From: Bacteroidales bacterium
Lineage (GTDB): Bacteria > Bacteroidota > Bacteroidia > Bacteroidales > Tenuifilaceae
DNA: 52,792 bases
Assembly (NCBI GenBank): GCA_011045955.1
Contig: DSBV01000107.1
Span: forward strand, 1-52,792
Reading direction: 5' to 3'
This document shows, piece by piece, positions 18,252 through 27,539 of this stretch. The notes below the pieces were generated by a model. The model searched no databases and was not told where the DNA came from. It was given only the letters and a program-made list of their open reading frames with translations. Made by a program: the position numbers and the translations under genes. The first letter of the stretch is position 1, and the number at the start of each line of letters is the position of its first letter.

Positions 18252-18884
18252 ATGGCAAAGAAAAATACACACTACGTGGTTTGGGATGGGCTAAAACCTG
18301 GCATTTATGGGAGTTGGGAGGAGTGTCAAAAGCAAACAAAGGGTTTCCCAGGTGCAAAGTATAAAGGATTTCCAAGTAGGTTAGCCGCTCAGCGTGCCTA
18401 TGAAATGGGTTACGAGGCATACAATAGCATGAACCCCGAGCAGAAGGTGCTATTTAATGTTAATGAGAATACCCCAAAACCAATATATCCCTCGCTGGCT
18501 GTTGATGCAGCCTGGAATACCGCAACGCTCGAAATGGAGTATCAGGGTGTTGACTGCCAAACCGGTAAGCTGATTTTCCATCAAGGGCCTTTCCCCGATG
18601 CTACCAATAACATAGGCGAGTTCCTTGCCATTGTTCATGGTTTGGCTCATCTGAAAAAGTTAGGTAGCAATATTCCCATCTATACCGATTCAATGACCGC
18701 CATTAGCTGGGTTAGAGCAAAAAAAGTTAACACTAAGCTTATACAAACCGATAGGAATACAATACTATTTGAAATGATACAGCGAGCCGATAAATGGTTA
18801 AAAGAAAACACCTGGAAAAACCCATTGCTTAAATGGGAAACCCAGTACTGGGGTGAAATTCCTGCCGATTTTGGCCGAAAGTAA
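18252..18884 (+). CDS. Ribonuclease H with N-terminal viroplasmin-like domain
   Basis: A 210-residue type 1 RNase H that would cut RNA in RNA-DNA hybrids. An N-terminal hybrid-binding (caulimovirus viroplasmin-like) domain covers about residues 5-50 (YVVWDGLKPGIYGSWEEC...FPSRLAAQRAY). The RNase H domain follows with its acidic residues in place: AVDAAWN, NNIGEFLAI, IYTDSMTAI and the terminal GEIPADFGRK. The ATG at 18252 is chosen over a TTG at 18228. The gene lies 17 bases before the permease gene. No other RNase H is in the window. Confidence 0.9.
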   Translation: MAKKNTHYVVWDGLKPGIYGSWEECQKQTKGFPGAKYKGFPSRLAAQRAYEMGYEAYNSMNPEQKVLFNVNENTPKPIYPSLAVDAAWNTATLEMEYQGVDCQTGKLIFHQGPFPDATNNIGEFLAIVHGLAHLKKLGSNIPIYTDSMTAISWVRAKKVNTKLIQTDRNTILFEMIQRADKWLKENTWKNPLLKWETQYWGEIPADFGRK

Positions 18885-18901
18885 ACCAATACCTATTACC
18901 A

Positions 18902-20143
18902 GTGAGTTTTGAGCATTTCATAGCAAAGCGTTTCCTTAGCGGTTCCGATAAGCTGAGTTTGTCGCGACCATTTATTTGTATTACCATTGCGTCGGTGGCG
19001 TTAAGTGTGGCCGTTATGATTGTGGCCATAGCCATAATTACCGGTTTTAAAAGGGAGATTAAGCAAAAGGTTGTTGGTTTTGGCAGCCATATCCAGATTA
19101 CCAATTACGATAGCAACCAATCGTTCGAAACTAATCCCATACCAATAAACCTACCGGTTATAAAAGACATTTTGAAAATAAAGGGAATCAGACATATACA
19201 GAGGTTTGCCATCAAGGCGGGCATCATTAAAACCGATACCGATATACAGGGCGTTGTGCTAAAGGGAATAGCCCCCGATTTCGACTGGTCATTTTTTAGC
19301 AAAAATTTGGTAGAAGGTGAAACCTTCGTACTTTCCGATTCGGCCACTACCAACGCAACGCTTATTTCCAAAACGCTGGCAAACCTGCTTAAGCTAAAGG
19401 TAGGCGATACCTACGATATGTTTTTTGTCCAGGAACCGCCCCGTTACCGCCGTTTTACCGTTGCAGGCATTTACAATACCAAAATGGTGGAGTTCGATAA
19501 AATGTTTGTGCTTTGTGATATAAAGCACATCCAGAAACTCAACGGTTGGAACGAAAATCAGGCCACGGGCTTCGAAATTTTAGTTGACGATATCGATAGG
19601 GTTGATGACCTGTGGGTTGAGGTTGATGATATTGCAGGCTATCTTTTCCTAGACGATGGCTCGCGGCTAAAGGTGCAAGGCATTATCGATAAGTACCCAA
19701 ATATTTTTGACTGGTTGAACCTGCAGGATATCAACGCAGCGGTGCTCATTGTTTTGATGATGCTGGTGGCTGCAATTAACATGATATCGGGACTGCTGAT
19801 TATAATTCTTGAAAAAACATCAACAATAGGCCTGCTAAAATCCATGGGAGCATCGAATCGAAGTGTTAGAAAGATTTTTTTGATACAATCGGCCTTTATC
19901 ATGTTTCGCGGGCTAATTATTGGAACTGCAGCAGGTTTGATACTTTGCTTTTTGCAAAAGCAGTTTGGAATAGTTAAGCTCGATGAGGCATTCTACTTCC
20001 TATCCGAGGTGCCCATCAACATTGTTTGGTGGCATGTTGTTGCATTAAACCTTTTGGCCTTTGCGGTAGGGGTGGGCATGCTGGTGGTTCCGTCGATGGT
20101 TATTTCGCGTATTAGCCCCGATAAAACTTTGAAGTTTGAATAA
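18902..20143 (+). CDS. FtsX-like ABC permease, lipoprotein-releasing LolC/E type
   Basis: A 413-residue inner-membrane permease with the LolC/LolE layout. One membrane segment lies near residues 20-45, then a periplasmic domain to about 275, then three segments near 280-310, 325-355 and 370-400. The FtsX-like C-terminal core is recognisable (EKTSTIGLLKSMGAS). Such proteins pull lipoproteins from the inner membrane with a LolD ATPase, which is not in this window. It starts with GTG (MSFEHFIAKRFL), the usual N-terminus of the family. It lies in the operon between RNase H and lpxK, fitting an envelope role. Confidence 0.9.
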   Translation: MSFEHFIAKRFLSGSDKLSLSRPFICITIASVALSVAVMIVAIAIITGFKREIKQKVVGFGSHIQITNYDSNQSFETNPIPINLPVIKDILKIKGIRHIQRFAIKAGIIKTDTDIQGVVLKGIAPDFDWSFFSKNLVEGETFVLSDSATTNATLISKTLANLLKLKVGDTYDMFFVQEPPRYRRFTVAGIYNTKMVEFDKMFVLCDIKHIQKLNGWNENQATGFEILVDDIDRVDDLWVEVDDIAGYLFLDDGSRLKVQGIIDKYPNIFDWLNLQDINAAVLIVLMMLVAAINMISGLLIIILEKTSTIGLLKSMGASNRSVRKIFLIQSAFIMFRGLIIGTAAGLILCFLQKQFGIVKLDEAFYFLSEVPINIVWWHVVALNLLAFAVGVGMLVVPSMVISRISPDKTLKFE

Positions 20144-20162
20144 GAACCAACGCAATTAAACC

Positions 20163-21227
20163 ATGCAAAAGCTTCGTCTTTTACTGTTGCCCTTTTCGTG
20201 GCTCTACTGGTTAGCTGTTAAAATCAGGAATTCCCTTTTCGATATCAACTTTTTGCGCAGCTTTGAGTTCGACCTTCCAACCATTTGTGTTGGTAACCTA
20301 ACTGTGGGAGGAACAGGCAAAACCCCGCACACCGATTACCTTATTAGTTTATTAAAAAACAACTATAAAACGGCACTGCTAAGCCGTGGGTATGGTAGTA
20401 AAACCAAAGGTTTCAGAATTGTTGAGCAATCGTCGCAGGCCGTTGAGGTAGGCGACGAACCCCTTCAGCTTAAGCTCAAACACCCCGATGTTGCCTGTGC
20501 CGTGCATGAGGATAGGCTAAACGGTGTGGTGGAGATAATGGGCTCGTTCCCTGAGACCGAGGTTGTTGTTCTGGACGATGCCTTCCAGCACCGTTGGATA
20601 AAAGCAGGGCTTAACATATTAATGGTAGATTACAACCGACCGGTTTACGCCGATTTCTTTTTGCCTGCCGGGAATCTACGCGATAGCATCTCGGAGGTTA
20701 AGCGGGCCAATATTGTTATAGTGAGTAAATGTCCCGATAACCTTACGACCCATGAGCAAAAGTCAATAGCAAAAAGGCTTAAAATCAAGCAAAACCAGGA
20801 TATTTATTTTACCTCAGTGAGCTATGGTAAGCCAAAGGCTGTTTTTAGCAATTGCGAAGACTGTGAATTTAATCCAAATGAAACCATCTTCGCTTTATCG
20901 GGGATTGCAAATCCCAAACCATTTATCCATCAACTCGAAAAAAATTATAAATTGGTTGGAAAAAAGTCCTTTGCCGACCATCATAATTTTACGGTTAAGG
21001 AAATTCTATCTATTTTTGAGGTCGCCTCAAACGATGTAAAGTTGGTAACCACCGAAAAGGATGCAGCCCGTATTCGTGGGCTAAACCTGCCATCGGATGT
21101 AAAAAGTAGGATTTACTACTTGCCGCTTGAGGTTTACTTTATCGATAACAACAAAAAATGGTTTAACAGTAAAATACTCAATTATGTTGGAGAAAATAAA
21201 CCAAACAGTATCCTATATCAAGAGTAA
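20163..21227 (+). CDS. lpxK: Tetraacyldisaccharide 4'-kinase
   Basis: LpxK phosphorylates the 4' position of the lipid A precursor at the inner membrane, showing that the organism makes lipopolysaccharide. It has 354 residues, the normal size. The P-loop (VGGTGKTP, about residues 47-54) follows an N-terminal hydrophobic segment. LLSRGYGSKTKGF, VGDEPLQL and VLDDAFQHRW are family-specific motifs. It follows the permease gene by 19 bases, and its 3' end overlaps the next gene by 44 bases. Confidence 0.96.
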   Translation: MQKLRLLLLPFSWLYWLAVKIRNSLFDINFLRSFEFDLPTICVGNLTVGGTGKTPHTDYLISLLKNNYKTALLSRGYGSKTKGFRIVEQSSQAVEVGDEPLQLKLKHPDVACAVHEDRLNGVVEIMGSFPETEVVVLDDAFQHRWIKAGLNILMVDYNRPVYADFFLPAGNLRDSISEVKRANIVIVSKCPDNLTTHEQKSIAKRLKIKQNQDIYFTSVSYGKPKAVFSNCEDCEFNPNETIFALSGIANPKPFIHQLEKNYKLVGKKSFADHHNFTVKEILSIFEVASNDVKLVTTEKDAARIRGLNLPSDVKSRIYYLPLEVYFIDNNKKWFNSKILNYVGENKPNSILYQE

Positions 21228-21993
21228 GGTTACCATTGAGCCCGAAGTGGGGATTATACTAGGGACCGGTTTGGGTGGCTTAGTACGTGAAATTGAAAAT
21301 CAACAGGCATTGGATTATAAGGACATACCAAACTTTCCTATTTCCACTGTTGAAGGACACTCGGGACGGTTAATATTTGGCACCCTTGGCGGTAAAAAGG
21401 TTGTAGCCATGCAGGGCCGCTTTCACTACTACGAGGGTTACGATATGAAACAGGTAACTTTCCCGGTTAGGGTGATAAAGTTCCTTGGCATTAAGTATCT
21501 TTTTGTATCAAATGCCAGCGGGGGCGTAAACCCCGACTTTGAAATTGGCGATTTGATGATTATTAACGACCATATCAACCTAATGCCTAATCCGCTTATT
21601 GGCCCTAATATTAACGAGCTTGGACCCCGTTTCCCCGATATGCATAAACCCTACGATCACGATTTAATTGCTTTGGCCCAAAAAATTGGAGCTGAACTGG
21701 GTTTCAAGTTGCAGATAGGATGCTACGTTGGAACCACTGGTCCAACCTTTGAAACACCTAAGGAATACCAGTACTTCCGTATTATTGGCGGCGACACAGT
21801 GGGTATGTCAACCGTACCCGAAGTTATTGTTGCCCGTCACATGAACCTGCCCGTGTTTGCCATATCCATTATTACCGATTTGGGTGTTCCAGGCAAAATT
21901 GTTGAGGTATCGCACGAGGAGGTTCAAAAGGTAGGAGCCATGGCCGAACAAAAGATGACAAGAATTTTCAAGGAGATGCTCACAAGACTATAA
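21184..21993 (+). CDS. punA: Purine nucleoside phosphorylase (trimeric PNP-I type)
   Basis: A 269-residue enzyme that splits purine nucleosides with phosphate. The family motifs are complete: GTGLGGL, EGHSGRL, MQGRFHYYEGY, SNASGGVNP, DHINLMPNPLIGPN, GPTFETPKEY and GGDTVGMSTVPEV. The ATG at 21184 gives the standard N-terminus (MLEKINQTVSYIK) and lies 44 bases inside lpxK, so translation is probably coupled. The in-frame upstream ATG at 21127 is deeper in lpxK and adds unconserved residues. It is the last gene of the 17-22 kb run and is followed by a terminator. Confidence 0.95.
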   Translation: MLEKINQTVSYIKSKVTIEPEVGIILGTGLGGLVREIENQQALDYKDIPNFPISTVEGHSGRLIFGTLGGKKVVAMQGRFHYYEGYDMKQVTFPVRVIKFLGIKYLFVSNASGGVNPDFEIGDLMIINDHINLMPNPLIGPNINELGPRFPDMHKPYDHDLIALAQKIGAELGFKLQIGCYVGTTGPTFETPKEYQYFRIIGGDTVGMSTVPEVIVARHMNLPVFAISIITDLGVPGKIVEVSHEEVQKVGAMAEQKMTRIFKEMLTRL

Positions 21994-22017
21994 TCCTTAA
22001 TGCTATTCGCAAGGGAG

Positions 22018-22045
22018 AGGCTACCTGTTTAGGGTGGCCTTTTTT
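22018..22045 (+). terminator. Terminator of the namZ-punA run
   Basis: A stem aggctacc/ggtggcct (one G-T wobble) with a short loop, followed by a run of T. It ends about 50 bases after the purine nucleoside phosphorylase stop codon. Confidence 0.85.
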
Positions 22046-22330
22046 AATAAGTTGATGGTTGATAGTTGATGGTTGTTTGTGAGTGTATTGTCATGTTGAG
22101 CGTTAGCGTAACATCTCACTTACCATAAAGGGGCGACCCTTCTACATGCTCAGGATCAAAAGCGTAAATGTTCGTTGTTCTATTTCCTTAAACGGCTAAT
22201 GTTGAACGTTTTAGCTCAATTGAGATTCCTCGGCAAGCTTGGAATGACAATAGGTGATATTAGATTTCGTTTAACGCATCACGGCTCACGATTAACGATT
22301 AACGATTCATGCACTTCCTTTAACCTTCAT
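22046..22330. repeat. Repeat-rich spacer before hisS
   Basis: Contains gttgatggttgatagttgat (family G), tgttgagcgttagcgtaaca with catgctcaggatc (family C), and an inverted family A segment near 22268-22310 (cgtttaacgc, cacggctcacg). No gene is supported: the frame at 22175-22636 crosses the repeats and the start of hisS. Confidence 0.65.
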
Positions 22331-22363
22331 TTGTCTTTTTCTCCCAAAAAAATTGTAGGTTTG
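22330..22363 (+). promoter_or_regulatory. Probable hisS promoter
   Basis: TTTG at 22330-22333 and TAGGTTTG at 22356-22363 match the Bacteroidota -33 and -7 elements with a slightly long gap (22 bases). The start codon follows 23 bases later. Confidence 0.5.
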
Positions 22364-22386
22364 CAGTTGTTTCACACAGCAACACA

Positions 22387-23763
22387 ATGGCAAAGACAAA
22401 ACCAAGCATTCCCAAGGGAACTCGCGATTTTGGTCCTGAGCAGATGGTTCGGAGGAATTATATTTTCGATACTGTTCGTACAGTTTTTAGCAAGTATGGC
22501 TATTCGCCAATCGAAACGCCTGCCATGGAGAACCTTTCAACCCTACTTGGTAAGTACGGCGACGAAGGCGACAAGCTTCTTTTCAAAATACTTAACTCTG
22601 GCGATTTTATCGATAAGGTTGAGCCAAGCCTACTAAAACCAGGCAAATCAAATGCCGTATCGCTAGCAATTTGCGAAAAGGGTTTGCGTTACGACCTTAC
22701 TGTTCCTTTTGCCCGATTTGTGGTGCAGTACCAGAACGAGATTACTTTCCCCTTTAAACGATACCAAATACAGCCCGTTTGGCGTGCCGACAGGCCACAA
22801 AAGGGTCGTTACCGCGAGTTCTACCAGTGCGATGTTGATGTTATTGGTTCAAACTCGCTACTCAACGAGGCAGAGCTGGTGCTTATTATCAATGAGGTTT
22901 TTGAAAAGCTCAATGTTCACACCTTGCTCAAGGTGAACAATCGCAAGATTTTAAACGGCATTGCCGAGGTTATTGGCCATGCCGATAAACTGATTGATAT
23001 CACTGTAGCAATTGATAAGATTGAGAAGATTGGTATTGATGCTGTTAACGCCGAATTGCGTGAGCGCGGAATTGAAAACGCAGCCGTTCAGAAGCTGCAA
23101 CCCATAATTCAGCTACAGGGCAGCAACAACCAAAAGTTGGCCACATTGCGAAATGTATTGCAGGGCAGCCCCATAGGCCTGAAGGGAATTGATGAAATGG
23201 AGGAACTTTTCCGTTACATTGAGGCTTGGGGAACTCTATCAGCTCAGGTGGAGTTAGACCTTTCGCTTGCGCGAGGGCTTAACTACTACACCGGTGCAAT
23301 TTTTGAGGTTAAGGCTTTAGATATTGAAATGGGCAGCATATGCGGTGGTGGCCGCTACGACGATTTAACCGGAATATTTGGCTTACCCAATGTTAGTGGA
23401 GTAGGGGTATCGTTTGGTGCCGACCGCATTTACGATGTAATGTTGCAGCTCAACCTTTTCCCTGAGAGTTTAACTTCTACAACTCAGGTAATGTTTGTAA
23501 ACTTTGGCCCTGCCGAGGTGGCATACTGCATGCTAGCAGCCCGTAAGCTACGCGATGCCGGAATTAGCGTTGAGATTTACCCTGATGCCACTAAGGTGAA
23601 AAAGCAGTTTGAGTATGCCAATAAGCGCAACATTCGCTTTATGGTAATTGCCGGCGAAACCGAAATTCAAAACCGTCAGTTTTCGGTTAAAAACATGGTA
23701 ACCGGCAATCAGGTTTCCATTCCATACGATAGCATAGAAGAACACATCAAGTTGAACCTATAA
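22387..23763 (+). CDS. hisS: Histidyl-tRNA synthetase
   Basis: A class II aminoacyl-tRNA synthetase of 458 residues that charges tRNA-His. The N-terminus [13 protein letters not shown] is the family hallmark. Motif 2 ([15 protein letters not shown]), the histidine-binding [13 protein letters not shown] segment and motif 3 ([13 protein letters not shown]) are intact. An anticodon-binding domain fills the last 100 residues. It is followed by hutH after 22 bases, so production and breakdown of a histidine pool are linked on one transcript. Confidence 0.97.
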   Translation: MAKTKPSIPKGTRDFGPEQMVRRNYIFDTVRTVFSKYGYSPIETPAMENLSTLLGKYGDEGDKLLFKILNSGDFIDKVEPSLLKPGKSNAVSLAICEKGLRYDLTVPFARFVVQYQNEITFPFKRYQIQPVWRADRPQKGRYREFYQCDVDVIGSNSLLNEAELVLIINEVFEKLNVHTLLKVNNRKILNGIAEVIGHADKLIDITVAIDKIEKIGIDAVNAELRERGIENAAVQKLQPIIQLQGSNNQKLATLRNVLQGSPIGLKGIDEMEELFRYIEAWGTLSAQVELDLSLARGLNYYTGAIFEVKALDIEMGSICGGGRYDDLTGIFGLPNVSGVGVSFGADRIYDVMLQLNLFPESLTSTTQVMFVNFGPAEVAYCMLAARKLRDAGISVEIYPDATKVKKQFEYANKRNIRFMVIAGETEIQNRQFSVKNMVTGNQVSIPYDSIEEHIKLNL

Positions 23764-23785
23764 ATAAAAAGAGCATTACTAAACC

Positions 23786-25294
23786 ATGGCAAAAGTGCAT
23801 ACCATATCGCCCAAGCCTTTAAGCTGGGAAGTAATTGAAAATTTGATTGACGAGCCTCATACCCTTGAACTTTCTGAGGAATCGCGCCAGCTTATAGCCA
23901 AGTGCCGCGATTACCTTGACCGTAAGATGGAGAATGAGGAGACCCCTATTTACGGTATTACCACTGGTTTTGGTTCGCTATGCAACAAAACCATTTCTAA
24001 GGACGAACTATCACAGCTGCAGAAAAATCTTGTTATGTCGCATGCCTGCAGTACAGGCGATATGGTTAAACCCGAAATTGTAAAGCTGATGCTTTTCCTT
24101 AAGGCCCATGCCTTATCGTTGGGTCATTCGGGCGTTCAGGTTGAAACCGTTCAGCGCATCATCGATTTCTACAATAACGATGTAATTCCCATTGTTTACG
24201 ACCGTGGCTCACTAGGAGCATCGGGCGATTTGGCACCCCTTTCAAACCTGTTCCTGCCGCTAATTGGTATGGGTGAGGTGCATTACGATGGTCAATTACT
24301 GCCAGCAGCCGATGTGTTAAAAAAATTTGGATGGCAGCCCATTGAACTTAAATCGAAGGAAGGGCTTGCCCTGCTTAATGGCACGCAGTTTATGAGTGCA
24401 CATGGCGTTTACGCCATGGTTAAGGCATTTAAGCTGGCCAAGCTAGCTGATTTGATAGGAGCTGTTTCGCTTGAGGCGTTCGATGGCCGTATTGACCCAT
24501 TCCACCAAAATATTCAGAATGTTCGGCCGCATCAGGGACAAATTGAAACTGCCCGTGCTTTCCGAAAAATCCTTGAGGGAAGCGAGTTGATAAAGCGCCC
24601 TAAAAAACACGTTCAGGATCCATACTCATTCCGTTGTATTCCGCAAGTGCATGGAGCATCGAAAGATGCCATTAATTACGTGGCAGGAGTATTGCTAACC
24701 GAGATAAACTCGGTTACCGACAACCCAACCATTTGGCCCGATGAGGACTTGGTAATTTCAGGTGGCAATTTCCATGGGCAGCCGTTGGCTTTAGCTTTCG
24801 ATTTTCTTGCCATTGCTCTTGCCGAGCTTGGAAACATCTCGGAACGCCGGATAGCTCAACTCATTTTGGGCTTACGCGGGTTACCCGAGTTTTTGGTTGC
24901 TAACCCGGGCTTAAACTCAGGCTTTATGCTACCGCAGTATGCAGCAGCGGCTATGGTAAGCCAGAATAAGCTGCTATGCACACCCGCCTCGGTCGATTCC
25001 ATTGTTTCCTCAAACGGCCAGGAAGACCATGTTAGCATGGGTGCCAACGCCGCCACAAAATTGCTTAGGGTGGTCGATAACCTTGAGCGCATACTGGCCA
25101 TTGAGCTATTCAATGCTGCCCAGGCACTTGAGTTCCGTCGGCCTGCAAAATCATCACCCTACATCGAGGAGTTTATTGCCAGTTACCGCTCGGTGGTAGG
25201 TTTTATTGAGCAGGATAGGATTATGTATAAGGAGATAAATAAAACCATCGAGTTCCTGAGGCAGGGGAAGTTCCAGAGGGAAATTAATGAATAG
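23786..25294 (+). CDS. hutH: Histidine ammonia-lyase
   Basis: Converts histidine to trans-urocanate and ammonia. It has 502 residues. The Ala-Ser-Gly triad that forms the MIO prosthetic group is at residues 145-147 (GSLGASGDLAPL). YGITTGFG (Y56), VMSHACS with H86, QDPYSFRC, GNFHGQP and QEDHVSMG are all in place. The SHA segment fits histidine rather than tyrosine or phenylalanine as substrate, but this is inference. No hutU, hutI or formimidoyl-glutamate gene is near. It sits 22 bases after hisS, so the two are almost surely co-transcribed. Confidence 0.9.
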   Translation: MAKVHTISPKPLSWEVIENLIDEPHTLELSEESRQLIAKCRDYLDRKMENEETPIYGITTGFGSLCNKTISKDELSQLQKNLVMSHACSTGDMVKPEIVKLMLFLKAHALSLGHSGVQVETVQRIIDFYNNDVIPIVYDRGSLGASGDLAPLSNLFLPLIGMGEVHYDGQLLPAADVLKKFGWQPIELKSKEGLALLNGTQFMSAHGVYAMVKAFKLAKLADLIGAVSLEAFDGRIDPFHQNIQNVRPHQGQIETARAFRKILEGSELIKRPKKHVQDPYSFRCIPQVHGASKDAINYVAGVLLTEINSVTDNPTIWPDEDLVISGGNFHGQPLALAFDFLAIALAELGNISERRIAQLILGLRGLPEFLVANPGLNSGFMLPQYAAAAMVSQNKLLCTPASVDSIVSSNGQEDHVSMGANAATKLLRVVDNLERILAIELFNAAQALEFRRPAKSSPYIEEFIASYRSVVGFIEQDRIMYKEINKTIEFLRQGKFQREINE

Positions 25295-25919
25295 TGAGAA
25301 GTTTACAGTTAATGGATTTCTTGAGCCGTTAAAAGGATTTTTGGAGAATATGAGGAAGTTAGAGGAATTTAAATCGTTGAACGCGAACCGTGAAGCGGTT
25401 AAGGATAGAAACAATAAGCAATGACCGCTGTCGTTCCGGGCAAATGCGAGGAATCTCAGGGTAAGGATAAAGGTTCAAGATTGAAGATTCCAAATTCAAG
25501 AAACTGACCCACGAAGTTGGATTCAATACTTAGTGTGCAGTGTAAAGGGTACAGAATGGAGTTTGGTATTTAGTGCTTAGCGTTTGGCTGACTGTTTATC
25601 AGCCCATATTAACACAATCTGTGCTTTCTGCATTCTGTTGAATTTACTATCAACCATCAACTTGATAAGTATCACAGTGTTTCACTGTGTAAATCCTTAC
25701 AATCTGTGTCATCAGCGTTCAATTTCAATTCACGAACTACCATCGACCAATCCGACCCCTCTAAATCTCCCCTGAAAGGGGAGACTTCGATTTTTCTGTA
25801 AAAACATTGTTTTTCCCCTCTCCTCTCAGGAGAGGGGAAGGAGTGAGGTCGGTTTTCCACGAACAACTAAATCTTCCGTGTCATCTGTGTTCAATTCCTA
25901 TATACCCAAATCCCAAAAA
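25295..25919. other. 625-bp gene-free spacer made of repeats
   Basis: No gene is supported. The spacer holds a degraded family A copy (about 25340-25400), family C fragments near 25425-25460, family B pieces (25669-25722 and 25867-25895), family G, and a compact double-hairpin unit at 25750-25855. Confidence 0.75.
25750..25855. repeat. Double-hairpin repeat bounded by ccgacc/ggtcgg
   Basis: A ~105-bp unit whose ends are short inverted repeats (25752-25757 and 25847-25852). Inside are two perfect hairpins: ctcccct/aggggag (25767-25783) and cccctctcct/aggagagggg (25815-25837). The architecture resembles a MITE or REP-like bimes unit. No second full copy is seen in this window. Confidence 0.65.
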
Positions 25920-26726
25920 CTAAAGGCCAGACAATTCATCAAGGTATTTATCAACCAAAATCTCTTTTAAATCGGCATAGGGAATTAGCAGCTCAATATC
26001 GCCGCGAGCAAAGCAAGCTATCTCATAAACATTGTAATGCAGTAGTAAACCTTTATTGGTTAAACCAAACTCATTGGGAAGAACCAATGAGCCATCGTCG
26101 GCCAGCCAGTATTCGGCATCGTCGGCAGGATTATTCATGAATTGTTCAGTAAAGGCCTTTTGAGCGATAGCTTTAAAGCGGTCCATATCGGCAAATAAGT
26201 CGGGCAACTTTAGGATTTTTGATTTTTTTAAATCGATATTCAGGTAATGGTAACCGTACATATCGTGGGCACCGCCTGTGTAACTCGATTGCTCGTAACG
26301 AAAAGTAATCAACTGGTTAGTGCTAAAAATCTGTGTAAAATCAACATCAATATACCACTCAACACCAGTACCAAATTGTTTCAGATACTCAACAAAGGAG
26401 CTATCGTAACTCATGGCGTTTCTTACCAGCATATCCTTTAAGTGAGCAAAATCCTTTCTATCAACATCCTCGTCCATGTTTCCAACAAAGTCGTTTACAA
26501 TTAGTTTTTTAATACGTGAGCTACCCTTGCCAACAGGAACCGGGAAACGGTAAACAACTCTAAAGCACGATGAATCGGGATGTAGGCAACCACGTTTGAA
26601 AACAACCGAGTCGGCTACAAAGGTTAAACTGCTTGAACCACTTGTCACAATTTGGGTGTAGGTGTAGTATGCCAGGGCTAAAATTGCCACCAGCAATGCT
26701 GAGCGAACCAAGTTCTTACTTCGCAT
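25920..26726 (-). CDS. DUF3298 domain membrane-anchored protein
   Basis: A 268-residue protein with one N-terminal membrane anchor (about residues 8-25) and an extracytoplasmic part that fits DUF4163/PdaC-like plus DUF3298 domains, the arrangement of the RsiV periplasmic region. The SSYTGGAHD.YGYHYLNID segment is the clearest signature, and a terminal DIELLIPYADLKEIL matches the DUF3298 end. The function is unknown; some relatives bind lysozyme or modify peptidoglycan. The ATG at 26726 is preferred over 26747, because a TATATTTG box at 26755-26748 would place transcription start downstream of the latter. Confidence 0.8.
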   Translation of the reverse strand: MRSKNLVRSALLVAILALAYYTYTQIVTSGSSSLTFVADSVVFKRGCLHPDSSCFRVVYRFPVPVGKGSSRIKKLIVNDFVGNMDEDVDRKDFAHLKDMLVRNAMSYDSSFVEYLKQFGTGVEWYIDVDFTQIFSTNQLITFRYEQSSYTGGAHDMYGYHYLNIDLKKSKILKLPDLFADMDRFKAIAQKAFTEQFMNNPADDAEYWLADDGSLVLPNEFGLTNKGLLLHYNVYEIACFARGDIELLIPYADLKEILVDKYLDELSGL

Positions 26727-26747
26727 AAAGTTTTTGATTAGTAACAT

Positions 26748-26755
26748 CAAATATA
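26748..26755 (-). promoter_or_regulatory. -7 box of the DUF3298 gene
   Basis: TATATTTG on the minus strand is a perfect TAnnTTTG match, 22 bases before the chosen start. The leader would be only about 15 bases. Confidence 0.6.
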
Positions 26756-26834
26756 TTGCTATTTGCAATGATATTGATAAAACTACTTGCGTTTTATTTC
26801 GGTTCTGTATAACTTATGTAAGCTATTCAAGACC

Positions 26835-27539
26835 ATGGTCATGGAAAACTCCGAAAAACGTTTAACCATAAAGGACTTGGCTGAGGACGACCGCCCGCGC
26901 GAGAAAATGGAGCGAAAGGGAGCCTCAAGCCTTAGCGATGCTGAACTAATTGCCATACTGCTAAGGGTTGGTAATGCAAGCGAAACCGCAGTTGATGTTG
27001 CCCAACGGTTACTGGGGCAGGTAAACAATAGCCTTAATGAGCTTGCTCGCCTTAGCCTGCATCAGCTTACAAAGATAAAAGGGATTGGCAGAACCAAGGC
27101 AATAACCGTGCTGGCAGCACTTGAACTCGGGCGTAGGCGGAACGCCGAAGGCCCCATAAATCGGGAGCGGATTTTCTCGAGCCGGAGCGTTATCGATTTG
27201 TTCCAATCTGTCCTTGCCGATTTGCCGCACGAGGAGTTTTGGGTACTGCTTCTGAATAAGTCGAACAGGATAATTGAACGGATTAAGGTAAGTCAGGGAG
27301 GCGTGGGAGGTACGGTGGTGGACCCTAAGCTTGTGCTTAAACATGCGGTTGAGAGGCTTGCCTCGGCGGTAATAGTGATTCACAACCACCCATCAGGAAA
27401 CCCCCAGCCCAGCGATAAGGATATCGCCCTGACCGAAAAACTAAAAAATGCCGCCCAGCTCTTCGACATTACCCTGCTCGACCACGTAATAATTACCGAT
27501 GGCGATTGCTACTCCTTTGCCGATAACGGGAAAATGTAA
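26835..27539 (+). CDS. radC: RadC-family JAB/JAMM domain protein
   Basis: A 234-residue RadC homolog: an N-terminal helix-hairpin-helix-like region (GASSLSDAELIAILLRVGN; LTKIKGIGRTKA), then a JAB1/MPN domain. The zinc-binding motif HNHPSGNPQPSDKD is intact. Despite its name the cellular role is unsettled. The chosen ATG is at 26835; another at 26841 is two codons later. It is divergent from the DUF3298 gene with about 108 bases between start codons. Confidence 0.93.
   Translation: MVMENSEKRLTIKDLAEDDRPREKMERKGASSLSDAELIAILLRVGNASETAVDVAQRLLGQVNNSLNELARLSLHQLTKIKGIGRTKAITVLAALELGRRRNAEGPINRERIFSSRSVIDLFQSVLADLPHEEFWVLLLNKSNRIIERIKVSQGGVGGTVVDPKLVLKHAVERLASAVIVIHNHPSGNPQPSDKDIALTEKLKNAAQLFDITLLDHVIITDGDCYSFADNGKM

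Noticed and set aside
22175-22636. 153-codon open frame overlapping the hisS start
   Set aside because: It crosses repeats and then runs out of frame through hisS.
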